Shown one piece after another: positions 5,240 to 9,009 of a DNA stretch of 9,009 nucleotides. The stretch is from a bacterium (GTDB taxonomy: Bacteria > BMS3Abin14): assembly GCA_022865845.1 (NCBI GenBank), contig JALHUC010000343.1, positions 1 through 9,009 of the forward strand, in the 5' to 3' direction. The position numbers were made by a program, and so were the translations under genes. Within the stretch, counting starts at the first letter, position 1, and each line of letters starts with the position of its first letter. The notes under the pieces were generated by a model that was not told where the DNA came from, made no database searches, and worked only from the letters and a program-made list of their open reading frames with translations.

Positions 5240-5258
5240 GATAACGATTATCACTTTC
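5240..5258. promoter_or_regulatory. Fur box 2, in front of the iron ABC importer
   Basis: GATAACGATTATCACTTTC matches 15 of 19 consensus Fur positions, with a perfect TGATAA-CGA-TTATCA dyad at 5239-5253. It lies 25 bp before the binding-protein start codon. A separate promoter for the importer is implied, but I cannot fix its -35 and -10 boxes. Confidence 0.88.
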
Positions 5259-5283
5259 ATTTAACCAAATTATGGAGACAATC

Positions 5284-6291
5284 ATGAAAAAGACATTAAC
5301 ACTTTCAGTAATTTTCCTGCTGATGCTGGCCGCGGCGCTGCCTGGTCACCTTTTGGCCGAGGAACTCGTCATTTACTCTGCCCGGAACGAGCACCTCATC
5401 GAACCTCTGTTCGAAAAATACGAAAAGGAAACAGGTGTATCCATACAATTTAGAACAGATAATGCCGGGGCTCTCATCCAGAGGCTGATAGCTGAGGGCG
5501 GAAGATCTCGCGCCGACATTCTTATCACAGTCGACGCCGGCAACCTCTGGTACGCCGCGCAACAGGGCCTTTTTTATCCGGTCGCATCCCAGGTCCTGGA
5601 AGCGAACATCCCCTCCCACCTGAGGGACCCGGGAAACCGCTGGTTCGGGCTATCAGTGAGGGCCAGAACCATCGTTTACAGTACCGAAAGGGTCGACCCC
5701 GGGAACCTGTCCACATACCAGGCTCTGGGTGATCCCCAATGGAAAGACCGCCTCGTCTTGAGGACATCCAAGAAAGTTTACAACCAGTCTCTCGTCGCAA
5801 TGCTCATATCGGAGCGAGGGGTGAAAGAATCCGAAAAGATCGTTCGATCCTGGGTGGACAACCTTTCGTCAGCCCCTTATTCCAGCGACACGAAGGTTAT
5901 GGAGGCCATCCTGGCCCGGAAGGGTGATGTGGGTATCGTCAACACATATTATTACGGAAGACTTCTCCGGGACAAACCGGACCTGCCTCTGGCCCTCTAC
6001 TGGCCTGATCAGAGTGGAGCCGGCGTGCACATCAACGTTTCGGGAGCCGGCGTGCTCTCCACCTCCAGCCATAAACTCAGGGCGGTTCACTTCCTGGAGT
6101 GGCTTTCGTCTCCCGAAGCCCAGAAGGTCTTCGCCGAGGCCAACATGGAGTACCCGGCCACCCCCGGCATCGATACACACCCCATAGTCAACTCCTGGGG
6201 GACGTTCCGGGCCAGCACGATGAATCTCGCCCAGGCAGGTGAACTTCAGACCGAAGCGATCAAGCTCATGGACCGGGCTGATTACAGATAG
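5284..6291 (+). CDS. fbpA: Periplasmic ferric-iron-binding protein of an ABC importer
   Basis: A 335-residue class II solute-binding protein of the FbpA/FutA type. Residues 1-25 form a signal peptide: KK, a leucine/alanine-rich core, and likely cleavage after LLA, before EELVIYSARNEHL. Likely iron ligands are tyrosines at Y31, at Y166 in KVYNQSL (compare FutA), and in the NTYYYG cluster at 222-224. It captures Fe3+ in the periplasm and delivers it to the permease encoded 5 bp downstream. The second ATG is chosen over the one at 5272 because GGAG lies 6 nt before it and the first would put four residues ahead of a normal signal peptide. A Fur box lies just upstream, so iron should repress it. 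Confidence 0.88.
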   Translation: MKKTLTLSVIFLLMLAAALPGHLLAEELVIYSARNEHLIEPLFEKYEKETGVSIQFRTDNAGALIQRLIAEGGRSRADILITVDAGNLWYAAQQGLFYPVASQVLEANIPSHLRDPGNRWFGLSVRARTIVYSTERVDPGNLSTYQALGDPQWKDRLVLRTSKKVYNQSLVAMLISERGVKESEKIVRSWVDNLSSAPYSSDTKVMEAILARKGDVGIVNTYYYGRLLRDKPDLPLALYWPDQSGAGVHINVSGAGVLSTSSHKLRAVHFLEWLSSPEAQKVFAEANMEYPATPGIDTHPIVNSWGTFRASTMNLAQAGELQTEAIKLMDRADYR

Positions 6292-6296
6292 ATATC

Positions 6297-7940
6297 ATGA
6301 AATTCCCCGGAAGAATCAGGCTGCCCGATGGCTGGACGGCATCGGCCATTGCGGCCGCCGCCCTGGTTGTCGTTCCCATCGCTGCCATTTTATTCCAGGC
6401 CCTCAAACCTTCCGGGGAAATAATGGGGCACCTGGCCTCCACCATGTTGCCGCGCCTTGTGCTCAACACGGTGATCCTGACCGGGGGGGTCGCCATTTTG
6501 ACATCCCTGATAGGTGTGAGCCTTGCCTGGCTCACCGCTGTCTGTGAATTCCCGGGACGCCGAGCGCTCTCGTGGCTGCTCCTTCTGCCCATGGCGGTGC
6601 CGGCCTATGTCATGGCTTTTACTTTTCTGGGGCTTATGGATTTTTCGGGACCTGTGTATCGGATACTGACCGACGCAGGTCTGCCCGCCCCTTCCGACCC
6701 AAGATCAGTATGGGGTGTGATCCTCGTCATGTCCCTTTGCCTTTACCCCTACGTTTATCTTCTGTCACGGAGCGCCTTCCTGTCCATGGGTATCCGTAGC
6801 ATGGAGGCAGCCCGCTCTCTCGGAGCCAGCCCGTTAAGTGCCTTTTTCAGGGTTGCCCTCCCCATGGCCAGGCCGTGGATCGCAGGGGGTGTCATGCTGG
6901 TGATCATGGAGGTTCTGGCCGACTTTGGAGCAGTCTCCATTTTCAATTACGACACATTTACGACGGCCATTTACAAGGCATGGTTCGGTTTCTTTTCCCT
7001 GTCGGCTGCCGCAAAGCTCTCGGGGATCCTGGTTGTCTTGGCGCTGTCAGTCCTTCTTGCCGAACAGAAAATGCGGTCTGAAATGCGCTTTACCTCCATG
7101 GGCAAGGAACAGAGCGACTCAGACAGGTTCGTCCTCACAGGTACCTGGAAATTCGCCGCCCTTTTTTACACCGGTGCCGTTTTAGCGGTGGCGTTCATTA
7201 TCCCGGTGGGGCAACTGGTGATGTGGTGCGTATCATCCTTCGCCCAGGAGTTTGATAAGGGGTACTGGTCCGACCTGGGACACACCGTGCTGCTAGGCGC
7301 CCTGGCTGCAGGGCTGGTGTGCACCGCAGCCCTGGTCCTTTCCTACACTGCCCGACTCCACCCCAGGAGCATGGTCCGACATCTGGTGCAAACATCAACC
7401 CTGGGTTACGCACTACCGGGCACGGTCCTCGCCGTAGGGATAGTAATACCCTCCGCCGGGATCGACAACCTGTTGGCCTCTATTACCGGTTTCCTGGGGA
7501 TACCAATGCCGCCAGCGATCCAGGGCACGGTCCCTGTTATGCTGGCCGCATACATGGTGCGTTTCATGGCAGTGGGGTTCAACCCGGTGGACAGCGCCAT
7601 GCACCGGGTGACTAAGAATATCGATGAGACAGCACGCACCCTTGGAGCCCGGGGAATCGGGCTCCTGAGACGAGTCTACGTACCTATATTAAGGGGGGGA
7701 ATTCTGACGGCCGGCGTTCTTGTTTTTGTGGATGTCATGAAGGAGATGCCCATTACCCTCATGACCCGACCCTTCGGGATAGACACACTGGCCGTCAAGA
7801 TATTTGAACTGACCTCTGAGGGGGAGTGGCACAGGGCAGCACTTCCCGCAGTAACCCTCGTCCTCGCCGGTCTGATACCGGTGGCCCTGCTCACCAGACT
7901 TTCCGAGATGACCCCCAGGAGGAGAAAAACTGATGGATAA
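6297..7940 (+). CDS. fbpB: Fused double-domain ferric-iron ABC permease
   Basis: A 547-residue integral membrane protein with two homologous permease halves, as in FbpB/SfuB/HitB. Each half carries the EAA-type loop that contacts the ATPase: EAARSLGASP at 170-179 and ETARTLGARG at 444-453. About a dozen hydrophobic segments can be read, for example 15-35, 55-82, 90-115, 138-157, 195-216, 242-256, 285-312, 328-350 and 517-533. It passes Fe3+ delivered by the binding protein across the inner membrane. The ATG at 6297 lies 5 bp after the previous stop without a good Shine-Dalgarno, suggesting translational coupling. Its end overlaps the ATPase gene by 8 bp, so all three importer genes form one operon. 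Thiamine transport (ThiP) has a similar fused architecture but the neighbours point to iron. Confidence 0.88.
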   Translation: MKFPGRIRLPDGWTASAIAAAALVVVPIAAILFQALKPSGEIMGHLASTMLPRLVLNTVILTGGVAILTSLIGVSLAWLTAVCEFPGRRALSWLLLLPMAVPAYVMAFTFLGLMDFSGPVYRILTDAGLPAPSDPRSVWGVILVMSLCLYPYVYLLSRSAFLSMGIRSMEAARSLGASPLSAFFRVALPMARPWIAGGVMLVIMEVLADFGAVSIFNYDTFTTAIYKAWFGFFSLSAAAKLSGILVVLALSVLLAEQKMRSEMRFTSMGKEQSDSDRFVLTGTWKFAALFYTGAVLAVAFIIPVGQLVMWCVSSFAQEFDKGYWSDLGHTVLLGALAAGLVCTAALVLSYTARLHPRSMVRHLVQTSTLGYALPGTVLAVGIVIPSAGIDNLLASITGFLGIPMPPAIQGTVPVMLAAYMVRFMAVGFNPVDSAMHRVTKNIDETARTLGARGIGLLRRVYVPILRGGILTAGVLVFVDVMKEMPITLMTRPFGIDTLAVKIFELTSEGEWHRAALPAVTLVLAGLIPVALLTRLSEMTPRRRKTDG

Positions 7941-8979
7941 CGTTCTTAATATTCAGAACCTGGAAGTAGCCTACAACAACGGTCCTGTTGTCGAGGATCT
8001 TTCCATGACCCTTCCCAGAGGGAGCATTGGCTGCCTCCTGGGTCCCAGCGGCTGCGGCAAGACCACCGTTTTGAGAACTATCGCCGGTTTCGAGAAGGCC
8101 CGAAGGGGGCAAATCTCGCTGCATGGTCAGAATGTGGACAGTAACGGAACTTTTGTCCCCCCGGAGAAGAGAAGGACGGGGATGGTCTTTCAGGATTATG
8201 CCCTCTTTCCTCACCTCACCGTTGGGAGAAACGTCGCTTTCGGCCTGCATGAACTCCCCGCCAGGGTCATCAGGGAACAGGTCCGGGACCTTCTGGAAAA
8301 GGTTGGGCTGGGAGACCTTGAGGACTCCTATCCACACGAACTGTCCGGGGGCCAGCAGCAGAGAGTAGCCCTTGCCAGGGCACTTGCCCCACAGCCCGAG
8401 ATCCTGCTTCTGGACGAGCCTTTCTCCAACCTGGATGTCACCTTACGAGAGTCCCTCGTACACGAGGTCCGTAACATTATCAAAAGCACAGGAGCAACTG
8501 CCCTCCTGGTGACCCATAACCAGAGTGAAGCCTTCGCCATGGCTGACGAAATCGGCGTCATGTCCTCAGGAAAGCTCTTGCAATGGGGCACGGCCCAGGA
8601 CCTTTACCACCGGCCGGCTTGCAGGAAGGTTGCCGAGTTCATCGGAAAAGGGACCTTCCTGAACTGCGAGGTCACAGGTGAGGGTGAGGTTCGAACAGCC
8701 CTGGGTGTGATAAAAGGATCACCTGTCCACCATCGGAATATCGGTGACCGAGGCATGGTTCTCATCCGTCCTGAGGACATTGTCCATGACGACCATAGCC
8801 TTTTTAAAACAGCCATCACCGACAGGATCTATCGAGGGCCCAATATCCTTTACACTCTGACCCTGGATAGCGGAGAAAAGGTCCTGTCCCTGGTACCGAG
8901 CCATCACGACCACCCTGAGGGTACTGGACTCGGCATCAGGGTAGAGTTGGAAGAGTTGGTGGTGTTTAATGATCGGTGA
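7933..8979 (+). CDS. fbpC: Ferric-iron ABC importer ATPase
   Basis: A 348-residue ABC ATPase with every catalytic motif: Walker A GPSGCGKT (37-44), Q-loop Q87 in VFQDYALFPHLTV, signature LSGGQQQR (137-144), Walker B LLLDEP (158-163), D-loop SNLD, and switch H195 in VTHNQ. A C-terminal region from about 240 to 348 resembles the TOBE-type domain of the FbpC/PotA group, with the typical RPED at 279-282. It powers Fe3+ import with the permease whose gene it overlaps by 8 bp; AGGAGG at 7916-7921 is its Shine-Dalgarno. The last two codons and the stop (GAT CGG TGA) are supplied by the first units of a GATCGGT repeat array, so the original C-terminus may have been slightly altered. Confidence 0.9.
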   Translation: MDNVLNIQNLEVAYNNGPVVEDLSMTLPRGSIGCLLGPSGCGKTTVLRTIAGFEKARRGQISLHGQNVDSNGTFVPPEKRRTGMVFQDYALFPHLTVGRNVAFGLHELPARVIREQVRDLLEKVGLGDLEDSYPHELSGGQQQRVALARALAPQPEILLLDEPFSNLDVTLRESLVHEVRNIIKSTGATALLVTHNQSEAFAMADEIGVMSSGKLLQWGTAQDLYHRPACRKVAEFIGKGTFLNCEVTGEGEVRTALGVIKGSPVHHRNIGDRGMVLIRPEDIVHDDHSLFKTAITDRIYRGPNILYTLTLDSGEKVLSLVPSHHDHPEGTGLGIRVELEELVVFNDR

Positions 8980-9005
8980 TCGGTGATCGGTGATCGGTGA
9001 TCGGT
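8971..9005. repeat. GATCGGT x5 heptamer array at the 3' end of fbpC
   Basis: Five exact 7-bp units in the same orientation and with the same following GAAA as the array at 4509-4564. It starts inside the ATPase coding sequence: the stop codon at 8977-8979 straddles units one and two. Any inverted partner would lie past the right edge of the window. Confidence 0.92.
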
Positions 9006-9009
9006 GAAA

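Noticed and set aside
7891..8337. A 148-codon open frame on the minus strand opposite fbpC
   Set aside because: It is antisense to the Walker A and Q-loop coding region of a well-supported ATPase gene and shows no domain of its own.
1..9009. tRNA, rRNA or transposase genes
   Set aside because: I saw no cloverleaf, rRNA-like segment or transposase-like translation on either strand.

Overview
The window carries eight protein-coding genes in two divergent blocks. It appears to come from a diderm (Gram-negative) bacterium: it has a periplasmic binding protein with a signal peptide, a Fur-type iron regulon and sphingolipid-type lipid genes. Base composition is moderately GC-rich in the genes and AT-richer between them. 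Protein wording is reminiscent of deltaproteobacterial or Desulfobacterota-like lineages, but I cannot place it taxonomically with confidence.

Left block, minus strand, read from about 4467 down to 1. The order is an NAD(P)-dependent epimerase/reductase (cerR-like), a serine palmitoyltransferase-like PLP enzyme (spt-like, TTG start), a YghO-type GNAT acyltransferase (bCerS-like), then a small membrane protein of the dolichol kinase/CTP-dependent lipid kinase family. After a repeat-filled gap comes the first 46 codons of an AzlC-type permease, cut by the window edge. The first three match the three enzymes of the bacterial ceramide pathway known from Caulobacter: Spt condenses serine with a fatty acyl donor, bCerS N-acylates, and CerR reduces. 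The membrane kinase, one base downstream of the acyltransferase, is a good candidate for the next step, phosphorylation of the lipid.

Right block, plus strand, 4719 to 8979. A fur gene with its own promoter and Fur box is followed by a second Fur box and a tight three-gene ferric-iron ABC importer: binding protein, fused double permease and ATPase. Fur with iron should repress both its own gene and the importer.

Three of the larger gaps (141-368, 2098-2220, 4468-4782) and the right edge are filled with tandem arrays of 7-bp units. Most are four units (28 bp) or a multiple of four. Most come as inverted pairs able to form long hairpins, and several abut stop codons. Unit sequence differs from locus to locus while the architecture is kept. 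One unit, GATCGGT, occurs in the same orientation on both sides of the fur/iron block. These arrays and the ceramide operon with its extra kinase are the points most worth pursuing.
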